Shown here: positions 42,548 through 51,494 of the stretch, in pieces
How positions within the stretch are numbered: position 1 is the first letter of the stretch
Layout of the letters: each line of letters starts with the position of its first letter
From: Stutzerimonas stutzeri
Lineage (GTDB): Bacteria > Pseudomonadota > Gammaproteobacteria > Pseudomonadales > Pseudomonadaceae
Length of the DNA stretch: 64,000 nt
Assembly (NCBI RefSeq): GCF_000590475.1
Contig: NZ_CP007441.1
Span: 874,443-938,442 of the forward strand
Direction: 5' to 3'
Made by a program: the position numbers and the translations under genes
The notes under the pieces: generated by a model
The model's input: the letters and a program-made list of their open reading frames with translations, nothing else
The model's database searches: none
Told to the model about the DNA's origin: nothing

Positions 42548-44482
42548 ATGTTGGCTCGCGTACTGGGCAACCTGTCTGTAGGGGCCAAGTTGTCCCTCGG
42601 TTTCGGTTTGGTGCTGTTGTCGACGCTTGGAGTGGCGGCGACTGCTTTTTATGCCTTGAACACGCTCGAGGCGCGCGGCGAGAAGCTGCGCGACGTGGCG
42701 AACATCGAGTCATTGATGTTACGAGCGCGGGTAGCGGAAAAGGTGTTCGGGCTGGAACTGGCGCCGGAAGTGGGCGAGCGGGTCACCCACCTCATCGGCG
42801 AGCTGGTCTCGTTATTGGATGGGCATCAGGGCGACGCCGGGCAGGACGATTCCATCGCGGCGGCAAACACCTATCTCACCCAATTCGAGCAGTACGCCCA
42901 GGCGCAGCGAGATGCGCGTTCTGCGCGTTTGAGCATGCAGCAAACGGCCCAGGAGCTTGGCAAGAGCTTCACCGTAGTGCTGCTGGATCAACTGGATGCG
43001 GTCAACCTGCTCGCCGAACAGGCGCAGCCGGCTGATTCGACGCGCATGCTGCAGCTCGAGCAAGCATCGATGCTGCGTGACAAGCTGGCGAACCTGCGTG
43101 ACCGGGAGCTCTTTTTCACGCTGGAGGGCAGTTCCCAGGTGCGTAACGACTGGGAAATGCGGATGGCGGAGCTGAATGCCTACATGAAAAACCTGGCAGT
43201 GCGGCTCGAAGGCGCCGAGCAGGAATCTCTGACCCAGGCCAGCGCGGCGCTGGGTGACTATCGCGCTGCGTTTGAACGTTTCGCTGCCAGCCGTGCGCAA
43301 GCCACCGACAGTCAAACCGCCATGAATGTCGCCGCTGACAAGGTAACCGAACTGCTGGATTCAATGGGCGCCACGCAACTGCAGGCTTCGCAGACGATGA
43401 GCCAGCGGGTATCGAGGCTGCTTGCGGTAATTGTGCTGCTGGCCCTCGGCTTTGGCATTGGCGCCAGCGTGTTGATCCGGCATCTGATTCTGCAGCCGCT
43501 GCGCCAGGCCGTTGCACTGACCCGCCAAGTGGCATCGGGTGATCTCAGCGCGCGGATCGATGCCTCGGGTAGGCGCGATGAAATGGGTCAGCTGCTCGCC
43601 AGCGTCGGCAGCATGCTCGACAGTTTGCGAGGGTTGGTTGGTCGCATCGGCCAGGGTGTCGGGCAGCTGAACCAGGCGGCCGACAATCTGGTGCAGGTCA
43701 CCGAACGCACCCGCCAGGGCGTCGAGCAACAACGCGAGGAAACAGAACTGGCGGCGACCGCTATGCAGCAGATGACTGCAACCGCACAAGATGTCGCGCG
43801 AAACGCCAGTGATACCCGAAAGGCGGTGGTGCAGGCCGACAGTCAGGCGCGAAATGCCGATCACCTGGTACACCAGGCAGCGGCGAAGATCGATCGCCTG
43901 GCACACGAAATGGACGGGTGCTCCAATGCGATGGGGCTGCTGCTTAATGAAAGTGCAGCTGTTGGCAAAGTCCTCGACGTCATCAACGCCTTGGCGGAGC
44001 AGACCAACCTGCTGGCCCTGAATGCGGCGATCGAAGCGGCACGTGCTGGCGAAAACGGTCGTGGTTTCGCGGTGGTGGCCGACGAGGTGCGCCATCTTGC
44101 GCGGCGCACGCAAGCCTCCACCGATGAAATCGCCGCGATTATCCAGCAACTGCGGACGGTCGCCGAGCAAGCCGCTGGACGGCTGCAGGATAGCCAGGCG
44201 CTAACCGGCGAAAGCGTCGTGCTTGCCACTCAGGCGTCACAGGCATTGCAAACAATCGCTGCGGGCGTGTCGACCGTTGAACAAATGAGTCGGCAGATCG
44301 CCGCGGCTGCCGAGGAGCAGAGCGTGGTGGCTGAGCAGGTCGGCCAGAGTATGGAGCGGGTACGGGCTGTCGCCGAACGGAGTACCGAGGCGAGCGGTTT
44401 GCTCGAGAGCTCGGTGCGCGAGCTGGGACACGTCGGCGGGACGCTCAACAAGGCGGTCGGAGATTTCCGAACAGCAAGCTGA
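42548..44482 (+). CDS. methyl-accepting chemotaxis protein with helical sensor domain
   Basis: The 644-residue protein has a first transmembrane helix at about 12-32 and a long all-helical periplasmic region (about 33-290), like the HBM/four-helix-bundle sensors of PcaY or McpS. A second helix follows ('LLAVIVLLALGFGIGASVLI'), then a HAMP domain ('LRQAVALTRQVASGDLSARI') and the signalling hairpin with 'NALAEQTNLLALNAAIEAAR' and 'GRGFAVVADEVRHLA'. There is no C-terminal CheR pentapeptide. Given the gene neighbourhood it probably directs movement toward aromatic acids; the ligand is not shown by the sequence. Confidence 0.9.
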   Translation: MLARVLGNLSVGAKLSLGFGLVLLSTLGVAATAFYALNTLEARGEKLRDVANIESLMLRARVAEKVFGLELAPEVGERVTHLIGELVSLLDGHQGDAGQDDSIAAANTYLTQFEQYAQAQRDARSARLSMQQTAQELGKSFTVVLLDQLDAVNLLAEQAQPADSTRMLQLEQASMLRDKLANLRDRELFFTLEGSSQVRNDWEMRMAELNAYMKNLAVRLEGAEQESLTQASAALGDYRAAFERFAASRAQATDSQTAMNVAADKVTELLDSMGATQLQASQTMSQRVSRLLAVIVLLALGFGIGASVLIRHLILQPLRQAVALTRQVASGDLSARIDASGRRDEMGQLLASVGSMLDSLRGLVGRIGQGVGQLNQAADNLVQVTERTRQGVEQQREETELAATAMQQMTATAQDVARNASDTRKAVVQADSQARNADHLVHQAAAKIDRLAHEMDGCSNAMGLLLNESAAVGKVLDVINALAEQTNLLALNAAIEAARAGENGRGFAVVADEVRHLARRTQASTDEIAAIIQQLRTVAEQAAGRLQDSQALTGESVVLATQASQALQTIAAGVSTVEQMSRQIAAAAEEQSVVAEQVGQSMERVRAVAERSTEASGLLESSVRELGHVGGTLNKAVGDFRTAS

Positions 44483-44554
44483 TGTTGGGCTTGCGGCGAG
44501 TCAGCGTCGGGATGCTCGCCTGAACCACCAACCCCTGCGGAGGGCAAACTACTG

Positions 44555-44594
44555 CCGATTATTCCCGCTGTCGTCTGGCAGCGGGAATAATCGG
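44555..44594. terminator. 16-bp perfect stem between convergent genes
   Basis: CCGATTATTCCCGCTG and CAGCGGGAATAATCGG pair perfectly around an 8-base loop. It sits between the chemoreceptor (plus) and transporter (minus) stops, so it can act for both directions, although a T-run is lacking. Confidence 0.75.
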
Positions 44595-44611
44595 GACCGG
44601 ATCACCTAAGG

Positions 44612-45937
44612 CTAGCCGAGCGCGACTGCGGGGCGGGCGCTCGGTAGCCTGAACATCAGGACGACACAAGCAGCCGCGATAAACACCACGGCGTAGGCCA
44701 GGTATAGCTGGTTGGGATGCCAGTTGGCGTCGATCAGGTGGCCCGCGACCAACGGCGAGAGGATCGCACCGATACGACCGATGCCGATGCCCCAGCCTAC
44801 CCCCGTGGCGCGAACCGAGGCGTCGTAGACCAGCGGAGACGTGGCATAGAGCCCCGCAACGCAGCCATTGGCAAACAAACCGATCAAGGCACCGACGACA
44901 AATGCGGCGGTCAGGTTGGAGGTTGTGCCTACGAAGATGGCGAGCAGGATCGCGCTGACGATCATGAACAACGCCAGAATATGGTGCAGTTTGAAGCGTG
45001 CCGAGGCCAGCCCCAGCAACGTTGCCCCGAAGATCCCGCCCACGCTCAACAGCACGCCCCCGGTGACGCCTTGTTCAGTGGACAGCCCGGCGGAGACGAG
45101 CAGTTTTGGGGTCCAGCTCATGACGAAGTAGAAGCCGAACATCACCAGGAAAAAGGCGAGCCACAGCAACAGCGTGCTGGCGAGCAGATCCGGCGCGAAC
45201 AACCGCTTGAAGGTGCCGCCAGTAGGCTGAGCGTTTGTGTTGGCGGTCGGCATCGAGCCGAGGGGTGCCTGGCCAAGACGCGCGGCCAGTTTGTTGATGC
45301 GCGCCAGGGCGTCAGCCGGACGGCGAGAGATCAGGTAGTCGATGGATTCCGGTAGGCAGACGATCGTCAGCGGAATGGCTGCGAGGGTCGCCAGGCCGCC
45401 GAACAGGAACACCGAGCGCCAGCCGAATTGCCCGAGCAGGTAGATGGCAATCATGCCGCCAAAGGTGGCGCCCAAGGCGTAGCCGGTCGACTGAAGGCTC
45501 ACCGCCAGGCCGCGCCAACGCTTGTTCGCGTATTCGCTGGCGATGACGTTGCTGCTGGCCAGGATGCCACCGATTCCCAGTCCGGTGATCATGCGCAACA
45601 GGCCCAGCTGGGTCGGGCTCTGACTGTAGGCCGCGAGAATCATGCTGGTGCCTGATACGGCGAGGCAGAGCAGGATCAAGGGGCGGCGGCCGAATCGATC
45701 GGCCCAGGGTGCGATGAACAGCGAGCCTCCAGCCATGCCGAACAATCCGGCACTCAGAAGCATGCCGATCTCCGATCCGCTCAGGCTCCACTCGGCGGAG
45801 ACCGATGCGGCGGTAAACGCCATCACCAGCACATCGAAGCCATCGATCATGTTCAGCACGATACAGATGCCAATGGCGATCCATTGGAATCGGTTCATCG
45901 CACCGGCATCCACGGCGTGACGCAGTTGATTATTCAT
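44612..45937 (-). CDS. MFS aromatic acid:proton symporter (AAHS family, PcaK/VanK-like)
   Basis: The 441-residue protein has 12 transmembrane helices. The AAHS signature 'NMIDGFDVLVMAFTA' (with the conserved Asp-Gly-Phe-Asp) is in helix 1, 'APWADRFGRRPLILL' in loop 2-3, and 'ASSNVIASEYANKRWRG' later. Such carriers import 4-hydroxybenzoate, protocatechuate or vanillate with protons. It diverges from vanA, and the intergenic region holds two palindromes of the VanR type, so uptake and demethylation of vanillate are probably co-regulated. Confidence 0.88.
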   Translation of the reverse strand: MNNQLRHAVDAGAMNRFQWIAIGICIVLNMIDGFDVLVMAFTAASVSAEWSLSGSEIGMLLSAGLFGMAGGSLFIAPWADRFGRRPLILLCLAVSGTSMILAAYSQSPTQLGLLRMITGLGIGGILASSNVIASEYANKRWRGLAVSLQSTGYALGATFGGMIAIYLLGQFGWRSVFLFGGLATLAAIPLTIVCLPESIDYLISRRPADALARINKLAARLGQAPLGSMPTANTNAQPTGGTFKRLFAPDLLASTLLLWLAFFLVMFGFYFVMSWTPKLLVSAGLSTEQGVTGGVLLSVGGIFGATLLGLASARFKLHHILALFMIVSAILLAIFVGTTSNLTAAFVVGALIGLFANGCVAGLYATSPLVYDASVRATGVGWGIGIGRIGAILSPLVAGHLIDANWHPNQLYLAYAVVFIAAACVVLMFRLPSARPAVALG

Positions 45938-46080
45938 GGGTTTCTCCGTCAGAGCGGGCAGTCAGGGGAACGACGTGGAGAAACATATGAGGCGGGCGGG
46001 TAGGCGAGATAAAGCGCAAGACATGGCATGTCGGTAAAGTCCTCGTAATTATTTTTGTATACGAGTGCTAACGTTTCATT

Positions 46081-46092
46081 AATGGATCCATT
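46081..46092. promoter_or_regulatory. VanR-like palindrome on the transporter side
   Basis: AATGGATCCATT is a perfect 12-bp palindrome that differs from the vanA-side operator (ATTGGATCCAAT) at two symmetric bases in each half. It lies 144 bp upstream of the transporter start. Operator function for the minus-strand gene is inferred. Confidence 0.5.
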
Positions 46093-46509
46093 GAGCAATA
46101 AGCGCTGGCGATAAGCGTTCGGTAAACGCACAGTTCATTTTGCTCGGGAAACTAGCCATGACGGATTGATGGCGCTGCGCATGTCCCGGTAGCGCGGGGT
46201 GATGTTGGAATGCGCACGCATGATCAGTTCGGCCCAAACGCTCTGGCTGCTCGAGTGTACGAAAGGAGGTGCGTACAGCCAGGCGGAATACGCCGAGGCT
46301 ATACGCTTGCGGGCCTAGACAAGGTGTTGTTTAGCGGGAACTCTCCGGACGCGAACATTTTAAGCAGGGTGATCATGCCGGCCGGATTTGCTCCTGGTAT
46401 GACGTCTGTCGTACCGCAGAATGGGTCGCGCGCTATCTCAGTCGCTGTGTACCGGTTGTCCGTGGGCAAGGCGAAAGGTAGTTGACGGATGCGTTTTTCT
46501 TGGAGCCTA

Positions 46510-46521
46510 ATTGGATCCAAT
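46510..46521 (+). promoter_or_regulatory. VanR operator upstream of vanA
   Basis: ATTGGATCCAAT is identical to the operator of the GntR-family repressor VanR described for Caulobacter vanAB, as I remember it. It lies 32 bp upstream of the vanA start, where repressor binding would block the promoter until vanillate is present. The vanR gene itself is not in the window. Confidence 0.75.
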
Positions 46522-46553
46522 ACAAATACAACAAACGCCCATAGGAGGCCGTG

Positions 46554-47624
46554 ATGTTTCCCAAGAATGCCTGGTATGTCGCCTGCACCCCCGATGAAAT
46601 AGACGCCAAACCGCTCGGACGGATGATCTGTGGCGAGCGGATCGTTTTCTACCGAGGCCATGAAGGTCGAGTCGCAGCGGTCGAGGATTTCTGCCCCCAC
46701 CGTGGCGCGCCCTTGTCGCTGGGGTATGTCGATGACGGCAATCTGGTTTGCGGTTATCACGGGCTGGTCATGGGGTGCGACGGCGCCACCATCTCGATGC
46801 CCGGCCAGCGGGTGCGTGGCTTCCCTTGCAACAAGCGCTACGCAGTCGAGGAACGCTACGGCTTCATTTGGGTCTGGCCAGGTGATTTCGAAAAAGCCGA
46901 CCCCGCCACCATTCATCACCTCGAGTGGGCCGAAAACCCCGAGTGGGCCTATGGCGGCGGGTTGTTCCACATCGGCTGCGATTACCGGCTGATGATCGAC
47001 AATCTCATGGATCTCACTCACGAAACTTACGTCCATGCGTCGAGCATCGGGCAGAAGGAAATCGACGAGGCCGCACCGAAGACAACGGTCGAGGGCGATA
47101 CCGTTACCACTGCGCGACACATGGAAAACATCATGGCGCCGCCGTTCTGGCAAATGGCGCTGCGCGGTAACAACCTGGCCGACAATGTGCCGGTGGATCG
47201 CTGGCAGATCTGCCGCTTCAGCCCGCCGAGCCATGTGCTGATCGAGGTTGGCGTCGCCCACGCGGGCAATGGTGGCTATGACGCGGATCCGCAGTACAAG
47301 GCGTCGAGCATCGTGGTGGACTTCATCACGCCGGAAACCGAGACGTCCATCTGGTATTTCTGGGGCATGGCGCGCAACTTCAATCCGCAAGACAGGGCGC
47401 TGACCGACTCGATCCGAGAAGGGCAGGGCAAGATCTTCTCGGAAGACCTGGAGATGCTCGAGCGGCAGCAGCGAAACCTCCTGGCCTATCCGGATCGCAA
47501 AGTGCTCAAGCTCAATATCGATGCTGGCGGCGTGCAGGCGCGCAAGATTCTGGAGCGACTGATCGCCGAGGAGTCCGGCCCCGCCGCTGTGCCGGTCAAG
47601 GTCATGGGCGGAGGTGCGGCATGA
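46554..47624 (+). CDS. vanA: vanillate O-demethylase oxygenase subunit
   Basis: The protein has 356 residues from the ATG at 46554 (GGAGG just upstream). Rieske centre: C47-x-H49 and C66-x-x-H69. Iron site: 'DNLMDLTHETYVHASSIGQK' with Asp153, His156 and His161. The sequence follows Pseudomonas VanA almost throughout, for example 'FPKNAWYVACTPDEI' and 'NIMAPPFWQMALRGNNLADN'. It converts vanillate to protocatechuate plus formaldehyde using electrons from VanB. The stop overlaps the vanB start by 4 bases. Confidence 0.95.
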   Translation: MFPKNAWYVACTPDEIDAKPLGRMICGERIVFYRGHEGRVAAVEDFCPHRGAPLSLGYVDDGNLVCGYHGLVMGCDGATISMPGQRVRGFPCNKRYAVEERYGFIWVWPGDFEKADPATIHHLEWAENPEWAYGGGLFHIGCDYRLMIDNLMDLTHETYVHASSIGQKEIDEAAPKTTVEGDTVTTARHMENIMAPPFWQMALRGNNLADNVPVDRWQICRFSPPSHVLIEVGVAHAGNGGYDADPQYKASSIVVDFITPETETSIWYFWGMARNFNPQDRALTDSIREGQGKIFSEDLEMLERQQRNLLAYPDRKVLKLNIDAGGVQARKILERLIAEESGPAAVPVKVMGGGAA

Positions 47625-48565
47625 TTACCGTCAAGGTCGCTGCATGTCGGCAGGAAGCGTTGGATATTCTCTCGTTCGAATTGATTCGCGCTGATGGCGC
47701 GCCGCTACCGGCCTTCAGCGCGGGCTCACATATCGATGTGCATTTGCCGGACGGGCTGGTTCGTCAGTACTCGCTGTGCAACCACCCGCAGGAGTCTCAT
47801 CGCTACCAGATCGGTGTGCTGAAGGATCCCGTATCACGCGGCGGATCCATCGCCATGCATGGGCTGACCGAAGGCGCGGAGTTGCAGATCAGCGAACCAC
47901 GCAACCTGTTCCCGCTCGCTCACGAAGCCAAGCGAAGCCTGCTGTTTGCCGGAGGCATCGGTATCACGCCCATCCTCTGCATGGCCGAGCGCTTGGCGCA
48001 TATGGGCGCGGATTTCGAACTGCACTACTGTGCGCGATCCGCCGAGCGGGCTGCGTTCGTGGAGCGGATACGGCAGTCGGCCTTCGGTGATCGGGTGCAG
48101 TTGCACTTTGATGATGGTGGTGAGCCGCTCGACGCGCCAACAGTGCTGGCGGCGCCTGAAGAGGGTACGCATCTCTATGTCTGTGGCCCCGGTGGCTTCA
48201 TGGAACATGTCCTGAGCACCGCAAGAGCGCAGGGCTGGAACGAGGCGAACCTGCATCGCGAGTATTTCAGCGCGGCGCCCACCGCGCAGGCAGATGACGG
48301 CAGCTTCGAAGTTCAGCTGAGCAGCAGCGGGCAAGTGCTACAGGTGCCAGCCGACCAGACCGTCGCCCAGGTGCTGGAAGCGGCGGGCGTCATCGTGCCG
48401 CTGTCTTGCGAGCAGGGCATCTGCGGCACCTGCCTGACTCGTGTGTTGGAGGGTGAGCCGGATCATCGTGACCTGTTCATGACCGAAGCCGAGCAAGCGG
48501 CTAACGACCAGTTCACGCCCTGCTGCTCGCGCGCGAAAAGTGCTCGGCTGGTGTTAGATCTCTGA
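47621..48565 (+). CDS. vanB: vanillate O-demethylase reductase subunit
   Basis: The 314-residue protein has flavin-binding 'VRQYSLCNHPQES' (about 48-60), NAD(P)H-binding 'LFAGGIGITPILCMA' (108-122) and 'LYVCGPGGFMEHVL', and a C-terminal 2Fe-2S domain with Cys263, Cys268, Cys271 and Cys301/302. It carries electrons from NADH to VanA. It is translationally coupled to vanA through an ATGA overlap. Confidence 0.95.
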   Translation: MITVKVAACRQEALDILSFELIRADGAPLPAFSAGSHIDVHLPDGLVRQYSLCNHPQESHRYQIGVLKDPVSRGGSIAMHGLTEGAELQISEPRNLFPLAHEAKRSLLFAGGIGITPILCMAERLAHMGADFELHYCARSAERAAFVERIRQSAFGDRVQLHFDDGGEPLDAPTVLAAPEEGTHLYVCGPGGFMEHVLSTARAQGWNEANLHREYFSAAPTAQADDGSFEVQLSSSGQVLQVPADQTVAQVLEAAGVIVPLSCEQGICGTCLTRVLEGEPDHRDLFMTEAEQAANDQFTPCCSRAKSARLVLDL

Positions 48566-49313
48566 TTATCGTGGCTTGCCTGCCGCATCAGGGGCGATCT
48601 CAACATGCGGCTCCGTCTTTATCGCGAACGTCTTAAGTCAAGACATCAGACCGACGGCCTGGTTTTCTGCAGCGCCTATGGAAGACCAGGAACCGCCCGA
48701 GAATGATCTGAGCTACAGGCCCGCGTCCTGCAGCGAGGATCGCGTGTCTTTGCATTGTTCACCTAGGGGTCAGCGACGCAGAGCATGAACGAGCCGGTGG
48801 ATTCATCGAGGTCACGCCTCTTGGATCTACCGCATCGTATAGGCGCTCAATGCGAACGTCCTGCAGGCGAGGGCGGATTAGACATGCGCCTGGGATCGCC
48901 ACCTGAATCCACTACCATCCATGCAATATTTTTGTGGCGCTAGGCTGAGCGTTTGCCTGTCACGTTTCCGGCTGGACTGGCCATGCCTTGGCAGCTTCCT
49001 CTGGGCCTTCTACGCCCCCTGCCGAGCCAGCGTCCCGTCGCCGTCTCGTTTCGCACTGACGGCCTTGTCTTAAAAATTGCCCGTTCCTTTATATGAGCCT
49101 GGCAGGCAGAGCCCTATGCTGTGAAAAACGGCATTCGGAAAGCAGACGGCCCTGTATGGATGTCAGGCCGAATTTGCCAAGTTGATGTTACAAACAAATG
49201 TGGCGAGAACCAGAAAAGAACGGAATGCACTTAATTGTTGCATTTTTTGAAAGTGGTTCGACTGTGCATGCCAGTAAAGAAGTAGTTTCGACTATTTAGT
49301 CAGGATTAATGAA
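48566..49313. other. 750-bp stretch without a supported gene
   Basis: No ORF here has a plausible product. The left half has ordinary GC content and the right half turns AT-rich (toward 49200-49300), where the promoter of the imino-acid operon should lie. A weak AATGCA/TGCATT hairpin followed by a T-run at 49224-49248 could be an attenuator. The change of base composition marks the left edge of a block that looks different from its surroundings. Confidence 0.5.
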
Positions 49314-50366
49314 ATGGCGTTTAAAAGAACAATACATGCAGTCGACACCCATGCTGGTACGCCGATGCGTGTCATCACCGGCGGTGTTCCACATATTCCT
49401 GGTAATAGCGTCTTCGAAAAGATGAAGTGGCTGGAAGCCAATGATGATCAGCTGCGCAAGTTGATGCTTCGCGAGCCTCGTGGTTATCCCGCTCATTGTT
49501 GCAACATCATCGTTCCGCCGAGCCATCCCGAGGCGGATGCCGGTTATATCATCATGGAGCAGATCGAATATCCGGTGATGTCGGGCGGTAACACTATTTC
49601 CGTGGTCACGGTACTGCTGGAGATGGGGATGCTGCCGATGAAGGAGCCCGTAACTGAATTAGTGCTCGAAGCGCCCGCTGGATTAATTCGCATCAAGGCA
49701 GAATGCAAAAATGGAAAGGTCAAAGGCGTGACCTTCACCAACGTGCCCGCATTCGCTGCTCACCTAGACGCCGTGATCGACGTTCCTCATTTGGGAAAAG
49801 TGACAGTCGACGTCGGCTGGGGTGGCATGTTCTACGTGATCGCGGACGTCCGCCAGTTCAAAGGCCTGGAGTTGATCCCCGAGCACGGCTCCGAAATTGC
49901 GCGCGTGTCGTCGATGATTCGCGAAGCCGCGATTGAGCAACTTCCGGTGGCTCATCCCAACTACCCAGGTATCGGCATCACCATTTCGCAATTGTCAGGT
50001 CCGACTGACGATCCCAAAGCGGACTGGAAAAACACAGTAACCATGGCGACCGGCGATTTTTCCTGGGATGACCCGAAAACCTGGACGGGCGCGCTGGATC
50101 GTTGCCCTTGTGGTACGGGCACCAGTGCCAAGATGGCCACATTGCATGCCAAGGGCGAGTTGCCACTGAATCAGGATTTCCGACATCAAGGCATCGTCGG
50201 GAATATCTACACCGGGCGACTGATAGACGAGACCTCAATCGGTGATTTCAAGGCCGTGATTCCGACCGTGACGGGAACGAGTTGGATCTACGGGCTGAAC
50301 ACCTTCGTGCTGGATCATGACGACCCCTTCACCGAAGGATTCACGGTCGGAGATATCTGGGCCTGA
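49314..50366 (+). CDS. proline racemase family enzyme, Ser/Cys active site (trans-3-hydroxyproline dehydratase-like)
   Basis: The 350-residue protein has the two half-domains of the proline racemase fold. The first catalytic position reads 'YPVMSGGNTISVV': Ser90 replaces the Cys of true racemases and Gly92 the usual His. The second, 'DRCPCGTGTSAKM', keeps the catalytic Cys266. Members lacking the first Cys act as trans-3-hydroxy-L-proline dehydratases or hydroxyproline epimerases rather than proline racemases. The ornithine-cyclodeaminase-family reductase encoded next is the usual partner of the dehydratase (reducing pyrroline-2-carboxylate to proline), so dehydratase is the preferred call. 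Confidence 0.82.
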   Translation: MAFKRTIHAVDTHAGTPMRVITGGVPHIPGNSVFEKMKWLEANDDQLRKLMLREPRGYPAHCCNIIVPPSHPEADAGYIIMEQIEYPVMSGGNTISVVTVLLEMGMLPMKEPVTELVLEAPAGLIRIKAECKNGKVKGVTFTNVPAFAAHLDAVIDVPHLGKVTVDVGWGGMFYVIADVRQFKGLELIPEHGSEIARVSSMIREAAIEQLPVAHPNYPGIGITISQLSGPTDDPKADWKNTVTMATGDFSWDDPKTWTGALDRCPCGTGTSAKMATLHAKGELPLNQDFRHQGIVGNIYTGRLIDETSIGDFKAVIPTVTGTSWIYGLNTFVLDHDDPFTEGFTVGDIWA

Positions 50367-50435
50367 GCGCCTTTCGCGGACTGAGCAGAGTGCTCTGGTC
50401 GCAAACGGAACAACCACTAGACGCGGGGCACCTCA

Positions 50436-51371
50436 ATGCAGTTTCTATCCGCTGAACGCATTAGCTCTTTGCTTGACTGGGACAGTGTTCTGGGTGCTTT
50501 GCAAGCTGCACATCTGGGTCCGCGCCCGGTGGGAGATAGCTTTTTCATAGGAGATGCCGACTACGGAATGCTCAGTCGCGGAGTGATCCTCCCTGGCTTG
50601 GGCGCGGGCCTCAAGCTGGCGTCGATGTGCCCTGCGAACAGCCATGCGAATCCGCCTCGGCCCGTTGAAGACGCTGCGTTTATCGTAATAGACGAAAAGA
50701 CAAAGACCATCGAAGCAATCCTGGACGGCCCGGAGATAACCCGATGGAAAACGGCAGCCGATTCAGCGCTGGCCGCGACGAAACTTAGCCGTGAAGACAG
50801 CGCCGTGTTGCTGGTACTGGGTGCTGGGCCTGTCGCTAAAGCGCTCGTCGAGGCCTATCTCTTTATTCGGCCCTCTATCCAAGAGGTCCTGCTTTGGAAT
50901 CGCACAGCTTCCAAGCTAGACAGTGTTCGTCAAGAACTTCTGGCGAAAGGCGTGAACGCGACCATCATGGAAGACCTGAATGCCGCAACGCTGAAAGCGG
51001 ACATCATCGCCTCAGCAACCAGTACAAGCACGCCGCTGATCTGTGCGGAATTCGTCCGTAAAGGTACCCACGTCGATTTGATAGGGGGCTATCGCTCAGA
51101 TATGCAGGAAGCCGAGAGCGCGCTTTTAGGTTCCGCCAGAATATTCGTCGACGACAGGGAAACTTCTGCTGCCTCGGGTGATATTCAGCTTCCTCTAATG
51201 CAAGGCTTTATAGCTGAAGCTCAGATTGAAGGGGATTTATACGACCTTTGTCAGGGTAATTATTCCGGTAGATCTGCGAGCGACCTGACCGTGTATAAAA
51301 ACGCTGGTGGTGCACATTTGGATTTAATCGTAAGTCAGCTCGCCATTCAGAAAGCCAGAGACTGGCGTTAA
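50436..51371 (+). CDS. ornithine cyclodeaminase/mu-crystallin family reductase (pyrroline-2-carboxylate reductase-like)
   Basis: The 311-residue protein has the family's N-terminal dimer domain with 'GLGAGLKLASMCPAN' (substrate-binding Lys) and a Rossmann NAD(P) site 'LLVLGAGPVAKALVEAYL'. Later 'VDLIGGYRSDMQEAE' and 'VYKNAGGAHLDL' are typical. Next to a proline-racemase-type dehydratase it most likely reduces delta1-pyrroline-2-carboxylate to L-proline (LhpI role). Ornithine cyclodeaminase or alanine dehydrogenase activity is possible. Codons are noticeably AT-rich for this genome. Confidence 0.82.
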   Translation: MQFLSAERISSLLDWDSVLGALQAAHLGPRPVGDSFFIGDADYGMLSRGVILPGLGAGLKLASMCPANSHANPPRPVEDAAFIVIDEKTKTIEAILDGPEITRWKTAADSALAATKLSREDSAVLLVLGAGPVAKALVEAYLFIRPSIQEVLLWNRTASKLDSVRQELLAKGVNATIMEDLNAATLKADIIASATSTSTPLICAEFVRKGTHVDLIGGYRSDMQEAESALLGSARIFVDDRETSAASGDIQLPLMQGFIAEAQIEGDLYDLCQGNYSGRSASDLTVYKNAGGAHLDLIVSQLAIQKARDWR

Positions 51372-51494
51372 GCCTGCGTGATGAATAGTCAGTTGAATTC
51401 GAACCTAATGAGAGGAATGGTCGTTCAAATAATGCGTTAAGTTTCGGCGAAAAATCATGCTGATTGAGTAGCACAAAAAAGGCAGGAGAATAAG

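Noticed and set aside
45949..46485. short ORFs on both strands between the transporter and vanA
   Set aside because: No ribosome sites or family resemblance; the region reads as a divergent regulatory region.
48576..48788. 70-codon ORF after vanB
   Set aside because: No resemblance to known proteins, no ribosome site, and atypical codon use.
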